From the NCBI GenBank assembly GCA_937907705.1, contig CALCVP010000031.1:248001-312000 (forward strand): DNA of 64,000 bases, in the 5' to 3' direction. The notes beneath the pieces are model-generated. The model did not search any database, was not told where the DNA came from, and worked only from the letters and a program-made list of their open reading frames with translations. This document shows positions 25,795 through 35,074 of the stretch, one piece after another. A program made the position numbers and the translations under genes. Position 1 is the first letter of the stretch, and the number at the start of each line of letters is the position of its first letter. This stretch comes from an uncultured Prevotella sp. (GTDB lineage Bacteria > Bacteroidota > Bacteroidia > Bacteroidales > Bacteroidaceae).

Positions 25795-28700
25795 TTAGTG
25801 TGCATACACTTTTACCGATAGCTGCTGTCCCTTGGCAGTGATAGCTTTTACAATGTAAATGCCGGGGCTTACGCTCAGCGTAATGCTGTTGCTGCCTGTC
25901 TGTTCAGCCTGTTTTGCCAGTGTGCCGTCAGCATGGTAGAGGCTGACAGACCGCAATTCACTGCCTATGCAGCCCACGGTGAGCTGCCCGTTGGTGGGCT
26001 GATAGCAACTGATGCGTGCCTGCTTGCCAGCTTTGTTAAGGTCATATTGCGTGGTGGTCAGGTAGTAACGCCCGTGGTTATTGGCCATCAGGCTTACCGT
26101 GCTGCCCGCAGTTATCGGTGTGTATGTGAGCGTTTGGCTGTCGAGTAGCCACAGTGGCTGCTTCATTTTGGCATTGATGCTGAAGTTTACGTTTACCGAT
26201 TGGTTGCTGTTTGCCACCACACCGATAGGCATCAAGTCTATACAAGTAGTGGTGTTGAGGCTTACAGCCCGGTCAGATGCTACGGTATACACCTGTGGAA
26301 TGTCGCTCAGTTCGGCACACTCCAGCAGTTCGGCATCTTCAGCTTCATCATATTGGCTGTTGGCATCAGCCTTTACGGTAACAGTGGCACAGCTGCCCAT
26401 GCTGCCGTTTTGGGCAGACAGCGTGATGACAGCGTCAGAGGCTTGTGTGCCGGTGCCGCCGGTCAGCCAGCGGTCTACCGTCATTTGTGTGGTAAAGTAG
26501 GCCTCTTCAGGTGCAGCGTCCTCCTTTTCTTTCACTATAAATGCCTGCATCGGTTCCACCAGCACATCCTTGCTGCGGTTGTAGGCGGCATCCGTAGCAA
26601 TGGCGTATGCCTTTACCTGGTTGCCCTCCAAGGTCCACACCTTGTTTTCAAACATGGTGTTGGCTTTCAAAAACAGGTACATGCTCAGCGATGCAGTGTA
26701 GGGGTTGCCTATCAGCCGGTACTTGTCTTTGGCGTGTACGCCCTTTTCCAGTGTCTGTCTGACAGGGCTTATGGTACCGTCTGCTGTGCTGTAGTCTACC
26801 AATAGACGGTAATTCTTGTTGCGGTCAAGGGTTGCCGTCAGTCCCGAAGCCGTGCCGTCATAATTGTAGTAGGCATATTGGTCATCGTCTTTCGGCAGTC
26901 TCAGCAGTGCCACAGGTATGTTGTTGGCAGTAGTATAAGCATCGCCCACCTTGACGGCAAAGGCCTTTCCGCCTTCATACGACTCGTCTATCTTGTTGTA
27001 ACTGTGGCTCCAATAGGCAGATGCTATGTTGAGCGAGGCATCCGATATGGTGTCAATGCGATACACATAGTCGTCATAATGGTACGCCTCGTAATGCTTC
27101 CACCGGTCCACTACCTCTTGTCCTGAGCGGTCCCAATTGCGTTGATACACAGGCAGTGCCGTGCGGCTGTCTGCAGCTTCATCGTAGCGTATCGGCACAA
27201 AAGCCTCGGTCTCCTGTCTGCCGCTGGTCTTTGGCGCATACATGTCACCTGCATACGTACTGTGCAGCGGCGATGCCATCAGGTACCATTGGCCTGTGCT
27301 CAGTTCCTTTTCGGCGTATGCCTTGTTGTAAGCCAAGTAGCAGGCGTTCAGTATCTCTGTGTGTGGTTTCAGATAGAGTTGGTCGCACAGGTTGCCCTTA
27401 AAGGTCTCGCAGCTGAATACCCCGTCGCCCGTGTCAGAGTGGTCGTCAGTGGTGGCAGTCCATTTGGTGCACATGTCATACGCTATGTTGTCTGTGGCAC
27501 CCTCGCCCTTGTCATTTACCAATTTGGTGGCTATCTTGTCGCCGCTTCGGTAGGTAATGTTGTTGAGGTCAGGATATACCTTTCCCGTTTGGTCGGCAAT
27601 GGTAACCTTGGAAAACTTCATCGGCGTGAAGGCCCGTTGCCGTGTTATGCCCCGGTCGGTAGGGTTGTCTTGGCAGGTAGCCTCAGTGCCGTAGTCGGTA
27701 TAGTCGGGCTTATACAGCTCCTTGGCAGTAGAGCGCAACCAGTTGAGGTCATTGTTCCAGTTGGCGTTGAGCGCATTTTCAGGCGAAGAGTTCCATGTCA
27801 AGTATTCCGGCACAACCTTGAAAGTTACAAACAGGTTGCCCGGACACGATATTGTCTGCTCACCCGTTTGCAGCTTCTGTTGGTAGCTGCAGTTCAGCTC
27901 ATACCAGTAACCCTCATGCCAAGAGGTCAGCACCTTGCTGTCGAAAGCTATGTTGAGCCACTGGCTTTGTCCTTGTGTAACTTCGGCGTTGACCACCTTT
28001 CCCACCACCTGTTGGGTGCTGTTCCAGGTAGGGTCGTTTGTATTCGACACAAACACCCGTGCAGAATCGTTGAAAGTAACTACCTTGGCACTCTCCAGCA
28101 GGGCGATAGGCAGTTGCAGGTATTTGCCTTTTGCCACCATTGCCCGCAGTTGCGGCAGTCCTATCCTCACCGTTCTGTCATCGGTAGGGTACGCCACTTG
28201 CTTGAAACCAAGGGTCAACTTAGGACCGTCTTCCAGCACTCTCAGGTTGAAATACATAGGGTCCGGACATATCTCATACGTCTGGTTGCCTGCTGTAACC
28301 GTTGAGGCTATCGGTATGGCAGCCACCGAATAGTTGCCCACTTCAAAGCGGTAGTTCTCTATCTTGTTGCTGGCAGAAAGCAGCAGACGGTGGTTGTCAA
28401 CGTAAGTCTTGAGCACTTGGTAGTCTGCCTCTGTGAATTGCTTGTACGGATACCATGCCACCAGGTCTGTGCGGTCAGGATAAGCATCGCGATAGTGGCG
28501 CAGTGCCTCTTGCAGACCGCTGACAGCAGTAAAGTCGTTGGCCTTTCCGTTTTCGCTGAAGAACCAGTCAAAGGCTATGTTTGTAAGCTCCACGCTGCCC
28601 CCGTTCACCAAATCGGCAGTGGAAAGTCTGGCATTGATGTTTACGTTTGGGGTGCGGTTGGCATCACACGACACGCGAATGTCGGTTACAACGTTGCCGT

Positions 28701-31107
28701 TGGCATCGGTAATCACCACGTTTTGCTTTACTATCTCGAATGTCTGGCTGTAAGTGGAACATACATTTGTGGGCTTTCCCCACGTGCCGGGGCTGTCCGG
28801 TTGCTCCTCGTCAGGATACGCCACAGACAGATAATACTGTTTGCCTTGCTGCAAATCGTAGTGGCGGTTGGCTATAACCAGGTACACATCGTTCTCACTG
28901 TCGGTCTCAAACATCTTCGTTTGCGTGCTGCCTCCAGCCGATCCGGCGGGCAATACCATTGTGGTGTCTGCCTGTGCGGGCACCTCTGCCGTGCCGTATG
29001 CATCGCTCGTGCCGTCTCCGTTGTAGTCAATGCCGCTCACAGGGTTGCCCTGCAAGTCGCAGAAACGGTAGAAGAGCTTTGACGCTTTATTGCCAACCAG
29101 CTCGGCAATGCTCTCGTATTTAGCCCTTATCTTTAGCGTTATGTCGTTGGGAGCAGTCTGGCTGTTGGCTTGGTCGGGGCATACAGGCTTGCTTTGCAGC
29201 ACGTCTACCTTGTCTGGTTGTATGTACAGATGCAAGTCATCGATAAGATAGTCTGCACCGGCGGTACTCATACACATGTTGTCCATTACGATGCGGAAGT
29301 CTGTATAGTTGTCAACACCTGAGTTTTTGGGCAGTACCAACTTGGTGTACACTTGGTACCATTTCCCCGTTGTCAGTCCTTTCGTGTTGGTAGAAAGGTC
29401 GCCCGACGAGAACGAAGTAATGAGTTGCTGGTCTGTTATCTCGTCATTTTCGTCGCGTGTAATGCCGTACAGTTTGAACATTACTTCGGGCTTGGTGCCT
29501 CCCGAGGTAAAGTCAGCCACGGCCCCTGTAAATATCAGTCGCGTGCCGGCACAGAGGTTGGCTTTGAAGTCGGCAGCTGCTATCTGCCGGCTTTCGTCAG
29601 ATGCATCCACATAAAGGAAGTAGCCGTACTGCTTTCCGCCCGTCAGCTCGTATGTCCGGTCATAAACAGTGTTGTTGACCCACCACTTGTAGCCTGCCTT
29701 AAAGTCGGAAATGCCCTTTACGTTGGCACTTTTGTACAGCCCGTACTCACCGTGCAGTGGTGTGTGCGGCTGCCACCAGTTGTTTGAAGGCGTAAAGTTT
29801 TTCAGCTCATAGTAGGTAAACCCGTAGGTACGGCGGTCCCATTTGGAGGGCAACCGACTCATGTTGTTGTCGGCAGAGGTAGGCTGTTGCAGGTCCTGCT
29901 CGCTGTTGTCGTCGTCGAAAGAGATAGGTTTGGCAGCTGCTTGGTAGTGAGAGCTGAGGTAGGATACCATGCGCTGGTTGTCGCCGTCGGCTATTACCTC
30001 TTGCCGTGTCTTTGGGTATGTGCCCACAAATTGCAGCTCAAAGTTGGCTATCGGGGCATAAGGTCCGGTCTTGTCGTGCCGTGCAAACGCCACTATATAT
30101 ACGGTGCTGCCATAGGTCAGCGAAGGTTTCTTGCCGGCATTCTTGCCGTCCAGCGTTTTCCATCCGTTGCCGTTGTTTTGTATTTTGGTCATGCTGAAGT
30201 ATGCTATCTGCTGATAGGCAGAGAACATGTCGGTGTACATGGTGCGTGTGGGGTCATAGACGCGCCAGTAGATGTAGTTGGACTGGTAGAGTGTGGAGGT
30301 GTCAAAGTCGACTGCCTTGATAAGATGTGCCGAGTCTGCCGCGTACACATGGTGGTTGGTTTGCTTCAGCCTGTAGAAGAAGTAGCGTTCCTGCGGGTTG
30401 TCGGTGCGCAGGTGTATCAGCGCCGAACCGTCTTTCATGCCGAATATGATACGTTTGTTGTCTTCTATGGTCAGGTTGCCATATTTTCCTCTTCGGTCTG
30501 CAGAGGAAGCGTTGACGATACTTTCAGCCTGTTGCTTGCCGGCTTTGATATGGAAGATGTAGCGTACCGACAGGGTAGGTTCTGCCTTCATTTCGCCCCC
30601 TGTGCCTCCAAAGTCGTTGTAGCGGCTTACGTCGCAGGCTATCACCTCGCCCTGCCAGTTGTCTTGCTGTGTGGCTTCTTTGGGCGGATTGTATATTACG
30701 CCCACTGTGCTGTGGCTCGGATTGTAGTTTTTGGAAGCCAGGTTGGTGGCCACCAGTCCGCGGTCTGTGCCGTTGGCATCATAGACGGTGCGCAGCTGGC
30801 TGCCGTTGGCAGCAAGACGGTTGGTGCCTTTGTCGGTGTTGTAGTCATACCAGCGGAAGTAGTTGCGCGGTTCGGTGTCGTTGCCGTTGGCAAAATAGTT
30901 CTGTATAGGAAGTGCCAACTGTATGCCGCTTCCGTCGGCAGGCACATAGTAATAATAGTGCACCTCTGCCACCTGCTGCATGCCGTTGCTGTCAAATGCC
31001 GTGTTGGCATGGCCTGTGTAGTGGCTGAAGGTCTGTGCCTTTAGGTTGAAGCCTATGAGCAGTAGTCCTGTTGCAATGATGAAAAAACGTATTTTGTTTT
31101 TGCCCAT
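25795..31107 (-). CDS. Very large secreted fimbrial-locus protein with T9SS-type C-terminal domain, candidate tip adhesin
   Basis: The start at 31107 (MGKNKIRFF) was chosen over an in-frame ATG at 31191 because it gives a clean signal peptide (IIATGLLLIGFNLKA-Q) and begins 4 nt after the upstream gene ends. The product is 1770 aa, has no lipobox, and is rich in Tyr, Asn and Thr. The last 80 residues fit a type IX secretion sorting domain of type A: LRSVSLYHADGTL, then SPGIYIVKAITAKGQQLSVKV near the end. It is the last gene of a type V fimbrial operon. In Porphyromonas gingivalis the last gene of the mfa locus (mfa5) also encodes a large T9SS-dependent tip protein. Sequence similarity to Mfa5 is not claimed, and I did not see a clear von Willebrand A motif. 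A surface adhesin or tip subunit is the best inference. Confidence 0.85.
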   Translation of the reverse strand: MGKNKIRFFIIATGLLLIGFNLKAQTFSHYTGHANTAFDSNGMQQVAEVHYYYYVPADGSGIQLALPIQNYFANGNDTEPRNYFRWYDYNTDKGTNRLAANGSQLRTVYDANGTDRGLVATNLASKNYNPSHSTVGVIYNPPKEATQQDNWQGEVIACDVSRYNDFGGTGGEMKAEPTLSVRYIFHIKAGKQQAESIVNASSADRRGKYGNLTIEDNKRIIFGMKDGSALIHLRTDNPQERYFFYRLKQTNHHVYAADSAHLIKAVDFDTSTLYQSNYIYWRVYDPTRTMYTDMFSAYQQIAYFSMTKIQNNGNGWKTLDGKNAGKKPSLTYGSTVYIVAFARHDKTGPYAPIANFELQFVGTYPKTRQEVIADGDNQRMVSYLSSHYQAAAKPISFDDDNSEQDLQQPTSADNNMSRLPSKWDRRTYGFTYYELKNFTPSNNWWQPHTPLHGEYGLYKSANVKGISDFKAGYKWWVNNTVYDRTYELTGGKQYGYFLYVDASDESRQIAAADFKANLCAGTRLIFTGAVADFTSGGTKPEVMFKLYGITRDENDEITDQQLITSFSSGDLSTNTKGLTTGKWYQVYTKLVLPKNSGVDNYTDFRIVMDNMCMSTAGADYLIDDLHLYIQPDKVDVLQSKPVCPDQANSQTAPNDITLKIRAKYESIAELVGNKASKLFYRFCDLQGNPVSGIDYNGDGTSDAYGTAEVPAQADTTMVLPAGSAGGSTQTKMFETDSENDVYLVIANRHYDLQQGKQYYLSVAYPDEEQPDSPGTWGKPTNVCSTYSQTFEIVKQNVVITDANGNVVTDIRVSCDANRTPNVNINARLSTADLVNGGSVELTNIAFDWFFSENGKANDFTAVSGLQEALRHYRDAYPDRTDLVAWYPYKQFTEADYQVLKTYVDNHRLLLSASNKIENYRFEVGNYSVAAIPIASTVTAGNQTYEICPDPMYFNLRVLEDGPKLTLGFKQVAYPTDDRTVRIGLPQLRAMVAKGKYLQLPIALLESAKVVTFNDSARVFVSNTNDPTWNSTQQVVGKVVNAEVTQGQSQWLNIAFDSKVLTSWHEGYWYELNCSYQQKLQTGEQTISCPGNLFVTFKVVPEYLTWNSSPENALNANWNNDLNWLRSTAKELYKPDYTDYGTEATCQDNPTDRGITRQRAFTPMKFSKVTIADQTGKVYPDLNNITYRSGDKIATKLVNDKGEGATDNIAYDMCTKWTATTDDHSDTGDGVFSCETFKGNLCDQLYLKPHTEILNACYLAYNKAYAEKELSTGQWYLMASPLHSTYAGDMYAPKTSGRQETEAFVPIRYDEAADSRTALPVYQRNWDRSGQEVVDRWKHYEAYHYDDYVYRIDTISDASLNIASAYWSHSYNKIDESYEGGKAFAVKVGDAYTTANNIPVALLRLPKDDDQYAYYNYDGTASGLTATLDRNKNYRLLVDYSTADGTISPVRQTLEKGVHAKDKYRLIGNPYTASLSMYLFLKANTMFENKVWTLEGNQVKAYAIATDAAYNRSKDVLVEPMQAFIVKEKEDAAPEEAYFTTQMTVDRWLTGGTGTQASDAVITLSAQNGSMGSCATVTVKADANSQYDEAEDAELLECAELSDIPQVYTVASDRAVSLNTTTCIDLMPIGVVANSNQSVNVNFSINAKMKQPLWLLDSQTLTYTPITAGSTVSLMANNHGRYYLTTTQYDLNKAGKQARISCYQPTNGQLTVGCIGSELRSVSLYHADGTLAKQAEQTGSNSITLSVSPGIYIVKAITAKGQQLSVKVYAH

Positions 31108-31111
31108 TTCC

Positions 31112-32491
31112 TTACTCTTTGATGATTTGTACTTTGAAAGGAATCTGGTAGTCCAGTCCATGTATGCCGAAGAGCAACTCGTGCAGGGCATAGCCAGAAC
31201 GGTTGCCGATGGTTCCTTCTATCAGTTTTTTCGATCCGTCTGCCCATGGCGACCGGTCATAAATGCAGGTTCCGTCAGGCCCTTGCGGCATGGCCTCCAG
31301 CAGACTCCAGCCTTGCAGCGTCCAGCCATTGGGGCTGTCGGTACCCGGTGTCAGCTCGGTGCCGTCGCTGATGCGGTAGACATGCGGCTTGATATGGAAG
31401 TCGCCGTAGCCATGAAAGCGCACGGTAAGCATGGAGTCGTTGGTCTCTACATTAGGCAGCACACCGATGGCGGTAAACATTTCCACCTCAAACGCCATGC
31501 GGTAGTCGTTGAGATGAACCGGTATTATCAGGTAATCGTTGCGTGTTATCTCGTTCCATGCGGTCAGAGCCATGCGCTTGCTGATGTGGCCTTGGTCGGT
31601 ATTGAGTGTGATGACAAAGTATTTGGGCTGTCGGGCGGTGCTCTCGTTGACATAAAACACAAAGTCTGTGGCTGCTGTTCCCCCTGCCTTGACCGTCTTG
31701 CCCTCGCCGAACTGTGCGGTGTAGACAGCCTTTGTGGCTTGCGGATTGATGGCGGGAGCCAGTTGGTTGCCGTCTGTCTGTGGCAGCAGCGCTATGTTGT
31801 TGTCTTGGTTTTGCGTAATGTCGCTGAGCGATATGCTTTTCACTTTAAAGTCGGCAGAGGTATCGTTCCAGATGCGCAGCTTCACTTTAGCCATCATTCT
31901 GATCACCTCCAAGTCTACCTGTTGTGTCTTTTCGGTAATGTCTATCACCTGCTTGTTGCTCATAGGTATGCCTTCAGCCAAGCTGTCTGTGCTGGTAGTA
32001 TTGCCCCTTACGCCGTAATACTGTTGGTCAAAGCCATCGGGCAGTGGGGCAGGCAAGGTGGCGTTGGGGGCAAGTCCCAAGTCTTGCGGTCGCATGTTGG
32101 CAAACGAGTAGAACGTGGTTTGCCCCGTCTTGATGCGTGCCGTCAGTGTGCCCACATAGCTTTGCGGCTCCTGATAGTCGGCACTTTCAATGATATGCTG
32201 TATCATGCCCCCTTGCACCACCATTACAAAGCAGTGGTGCATCAGTTCATCGGCAGTAGCGTTGGCGTCTGCCCAGTCTGCCACAGTGTTTTTGCCCTCC
32301 TGCCTGGGCGCAGTATGGCGAGTGCTTCGGGCTGCTGATGTTTGCAGATCGGTAGCTTCTGCAGACAGGTTGAGCTTTACCGTTACCTCGCTATGGGCAG
32401 TGTCGGGCGTGCTCTCATCGCCCGAAGAACATGCTGCGAGGCAGAGTAACAATAGGCTGAATAGCCAGTATCCTTTGCTGTAAATCTTCAT
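31112..32491 (-). CDS. Fimbrial accessory lipoprotein (Mfa/Fim-like)
   Basis: The start at 32491 (MKIYSKGYW) was chosen because the in-frame upstream extension to 32629 reads through the palindromic repeat element and would spoil the signal peptide. The 459-aa product has lipobox LAAC followed by SSGDE. It shows fimbrillin-like features: an early TVKLNLSAEATDLQTSAARSTR segment, VIDITEKTQQVDLEVIRMMAKVKLRIWN in the middle (the conserved R..AKV region of these pilins), and YLIIPVHLNDYRMAFEVEMF. It lies between the 347-aa accessory gene and the 1770-aa gene, 4 nt from the latter. It is probably a minor or tip-proximal subunit of the same fimbria, corresponding by position to Mfa3/Mfa4 or FimC-E. 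Equivalence is inferred from position only. Confidence 0.8.
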   Translation of the reverse strand: MKIYSKGYWLFSLLLLCLAACSSGDESTPDTAHSEVTVKLNLSAEATDLQTSAARSTRHTAPRQEGKNTVADWADANATADELMHHCFVMVVQGGMIQHIIESADYQEPQSYVGTLTARIKTGQTTFYSFANMRPQDLGLAPNATLPAPLPDGFDQQYYGVRGNTTSTDSLAEGIPMSNKQVIDITEKTQQVDLEVIRMMAKVKLRIWNDTSADFKVKSISLSDITQNQDNNIALLPQTDGNQLAPAINPQATKAVYTAQFGEGKTVKAGGTAATDFVFYVNESTARQPKYFVITLNTDQGHISKRMALTAWNEITRNDYLIIPVHLNDYRMAFEVEMFTAIGVLPNVETNDSMLTVRFHGYGDFHIKPHVYRISDGTELTPGTDSPNGWTLQGWSLLEAMPQGPDGTCIYDRSPWADGSKKLIEGTIGNRSGYALHELLFGIHGLDYQIPFKVQIIKE

Positions 32492-32527
32492 AATCGTGCT
32501 GATAATAATGCTATACTGCCGGTGGCG

Positions 32528-32640
32528 GGTTGCGATAGCTATGCAATCGGCTTCCGTTTGCATAGCTATCGCAACCTGATTGCACCGTTGTCGGCTTCTG
32601 ATAGCTATGCAATCAGAAGCCTGTTGCACTGCTCTTGCAA
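32528..32640. repeat. Intergenic palindromic element, copy 3 (inside the fimbrial operon)
   Basis: A 19-bp perfect inverted repeat (32528-32546 with 32558-32576, arm GGTTGCGATAGCTATGCAA) is followed by a second hairpin with arms GGCTTCTGAT (32593-32602) and ATCAGAAGCC (32612-32621), again with AGCTATGCA in the loop. The segment 32576-32596 is identical to 25701-25721. GTTGCACTGCTCTTGCAAAG near 32623-32642 matches copy 1 with one change. The element fills almost all of the 167-bp gap between two co-transcribed fimbrial genes. Confidence 0.75.
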
Positions 32641-32658
32641 AGCCTGTTGCTTGCTGTG

Positions 32659-33702
32659 CTACATGATGATGTCGTCATGCTGCCGCACATTCCACGGCTT
32701 CACGTGCAGCGTAACAATCAGTTGGTCGCCGGCTTTGTATATCGTGTAGAGATAATAATGGTTGCGCTGTATGTTGTAGGGTGCACCGGTAGGCGCACCG
32801 TCGCTGTCGTAAGTGCGGAAATATAGGGTATAGTTGCCCTCATGCTGACCGTTGCGGTTCAGTTCTACGCTGATGGTAGCAGGTGCCGTTGCGCCCACAT
32901 TGGTGTATTCGGGCAGGTAAATCTGTTGCTCATCGGTAAAATACAGTGGCGTGTCTGTGGCAGAAGCATCGTAGGCATGGAGCGAACCTTCAAAGCCAAT
33001 GTCTGTGGTTTGCGCCACCTTATTATAAGTGTCTGGCACCACATAGCCCTTGGCGTTATAGCGGTTGACAGCGAGCGAGGCTATCGAGAATCCCTTCTTT
33101 GCCATGTCGTTGCGCAGACTTACCTGCACTTTTGCCACTGCTCTGAGCATGCTGATACTGCCAATGTTGTTGCTCTTGCCCGTAACAAGGGTGGGCAGTG
33201 TGGCCACTCCCCACATGGGCAGATAGCTTTGTGTGTCAGTCCGGTTAAAGGCCAGCGCTTGCAGATTGCCGTCTGCTATGGCTTCCTGACTGTTGGCCAC
33301 CACCATTATCTTTTTTGCCAACGACAGCTTGTCGGCAGCATTCATCCATGTACCCGTGATGGCATACTCCGTGTCCGACTTCTTGGTCATCTCTATCTGC
33401 TCCACCTGTGCCATCACCTGTCCTTCGGCATTGCATATCATAATCTTTAAGGTGTTGGGATTGATGGCATTCTCTGTCGCAGAACCTGTGGTAGACGGAG
33501 CATAGTTGCCCCAGTTTTCGCTGGCATTGCGTGGCGACGCTTGCGTTATCTGCATGGTAAAAGCCACGCGAAGGTCGCGCTTTGCGCTCTCGTCTTCCGC
33601 ATCGTTGTCGGCCGTACACGCCCATAGCAGAGCCATTGCCAACAGTATGGCTACGGCTTTGCATGCGGTGCGGCAATGTGTTGTATGGGTGGCTTTCAGC
33701 AT
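32659..33702 (-). CDS. Fimbrial accessory lipoprotein (fimbrillin-like)
   Basis: The 347-aa protein has a signal peptide with lipobox LLWAC (Cys29) and a negatively charged stretch after it. Fimbrillin-like landmarks are DLRVAFTMQITQA near the mature N-terminus, NTLKIMICNAEGQVMAQVEQ, the central ISMLRAVAKVQVSL (R-A-x-AKV pattern of type V pilins), and the C-terminal NHYYLYTIYKAGDQLIVTLHVKPW. It belongs to the same minus-strand operon, downstream of the Mfa2/FimB-like gene. A role as a minor fimbrial subunit is inferred from these features and position. Confidence 0.8.
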   Translation of the reverse strand: MLKATHTTHCRTACKAVAILLAMALLWACTADNDAEDESAKRDLRVAFTMQITQASPRNASENWGNYAPSTTGSATENAINPNTLKIMICNAEGQVMAQVEQIEMTKKSDTEYAITGTWMNAADKLSLAKKIMVVANSQEAIADGNLQALAFNRTDTQSYLPMWGVATLPTLVTGKSNNIGSISMLRAVAKVQVSLRNDMAKKGFSIASLAVNRYNAKGYVVPDTYNKVAQTTDIGFEGSLHAYDASATDTPLYFTDEQQIYLPEYTNVGATAPATISVELNRNGQHEGNYTLYFRTYDSDGAPTGAPYNIQRNHYYLYTIYKAGDQLIVTLHVKPWNVRQHDDIIM

Positions 33703-33765
33703 TTTTTACGTTGTTCTTTATACAAATTGTTGTGGCTGACGCCTGTCAGCAGGGCTGCGGGTGGC

Positions 33766-34824
33766 TTAGAGGTCGGTATTGTTGAGCACCACACGCCAGG
33801 AATTGACAATGATACTGGCACTGAGCCAGTTCTGGTTGCTGTCAAGAAAGAATATGAAGTTATACTCGTCTTGCCTGTCCAAATACTCCTGGTCTGTCAT
33901 TTTTCGGTTATAGTTGCCCTTTACCAGCAGTGCATAGTCAGTAAACGGTATGCTCAGCACCGTTTTCCCCTCAGTATTGCGCACGGTAAGGCGGGGATGT
34001 GTGCCGCCGACCATCAAGCGGTTGACCGTCAGTTCTGCCACTACTGCCGACACCGTGCTCTCTTCAGTGCGCGTTGCACCACTGCTGCTGGCTTCTGTTG
34101 ATTCGTTGCCCACCATGCCGTCATACTGGCTCCAGGCGTGGTAAGTGATAGAGTCGTCGGGCAGTACGGCATTGTCGTAGCCCAAGAAACCGTTGCAGTC
34201 GTCAATGGTAAATACAAAGTCGTTGGCATCCAGTCTGCTTCCCGACATGTTTTGCAGCACCACCTTGATGTTGTTGGTGTCCTTTATCAGCGGCACAGTA
34301 ACGGTCTTGACCTCTCCTGTTGACAAATCCGTCAGGTCGGCATCGGCTATATAGCCGTGAAACAGCGGCGTAAGGTCATGCTTCACGTCGCGATTGGTGC
34401 GGCTGATGCGGCAGTTGAGTCCCTCAATGGCATCACCCGTGTTGCCCGGTTGCCCATAGGTGTAGCTGTCGAGCTGCCTTTCTTCGCCCTCAGCCCATAC
34501 CTTTAGTGCATAGTGTCCAGGCTCCAAACCGTCTATCTCCATGTAACCTCCACGACTGTTGACGGCTTCTTCCGTCTCTGTTTTGGTAAAAGCCAACTGG
34601 CCGTTGTCGCTGTTGAAGACATAGAGCGTAACCTTTTTTACCTCATGCTCAAAGGCATTGGCAAACTTCATGTTCATGTCATACTTGAAGTTGACCCGCA
34701 GCTGTGTCTTGCAGTGGTCCAAATCGTCGTGCATCATGCTGCAAGCTGAGACACACAAGCATACTGCCACCAGCAGTGATGTGTGCCAAACGGCGTGCCA
34801 AAGACGGTGTGTAAAGCTTATCAT
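33766..34824 (-). CDS. FimB/Mfa2-family fimbrial anchor lipoprotein
   Basis: The 352-aa product has signal peptide and lipobox VSAC, using the ATG at 34824; an in-frame ATG at 34863 would add 13 residues. The sequence has the features of the FimB/Mfa2 family: LRVNFKYDMNMKFANAFEHEVKKVTLYVFNSDNGQLAFTKTE, YMEIDGLEPGHYALKVWAEG, LTPLFHG, VPLIKDTNNIKVVLQN and the C-terminal IIVNSWRVVLNNTDL. In P. gingivalis, FimB and Mfa2 anchor the fimbria to the outer membrane and limit its length. The gene follows the major fimbrillin directly, the usual order, with a gap of about 250 bp. Confidence 0.9.
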   Translation of the reverse strand: MISFTHRLWHAVWHTSLLVAVCLCVSACSMMHDDLDHCKTQLRVNFKYDMNMKFANAFEHEVKKVTLYVFNSDNGQLAFTKTETEEAVNSRGGYMEIDGLEPGHYALKVWAEGEERQLDSYTYGQPGNTGDAIEGLNCRISRTNRDVKHDLTPLFHGYIADADLTDLSTGEVKTVTVPLIKDTNNIKVVLQNMSGSRLDANDFVFTIDDCNGFLGYDNAVLPDDSITYHAWSQYDGMVGNESTEASSSGATRTEESTVSAVVAELTVNRLMVGGTHPRLTVRNTEGKTVLSIPFTDYALLVKGNYNRKMTDQEYLDRQDEYNFIFFLDSNQNWLSASIIVNSWRVVLNNTDL

Positions 34825-35074
34825 AAATGGTTGTTGTATATTGTAGTAGCCGATACAGGCCACTTGTAGTTGTCTGTAAGAAGTGTCGGAACAGTGTTTC
34901 CGAGTGTCGGCATCTCTCTTGCATCTGCCGGCGCGATGCTTTCTTGTCCCCTGGCAATTCCCTTTCAGGCGGCAAGCAAGTATTTTACTTTAGTAACGAT
35001 AATCAGTAAGCGGAAGCGTAAGGCAACCTTCCGGGAAGCTGCCTTACGCCTGTTAAGCTTGTGCAGGCAATCTG

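Noticed and set aside
32492..32629. N-terminal extension of the 459-aa fimbrial lipoprotein
   Set aside because: The extension is a translation of the palindromic repeat (repeating DCIAI words) and would displace the signal peptide; the start at 32491 is preferred.
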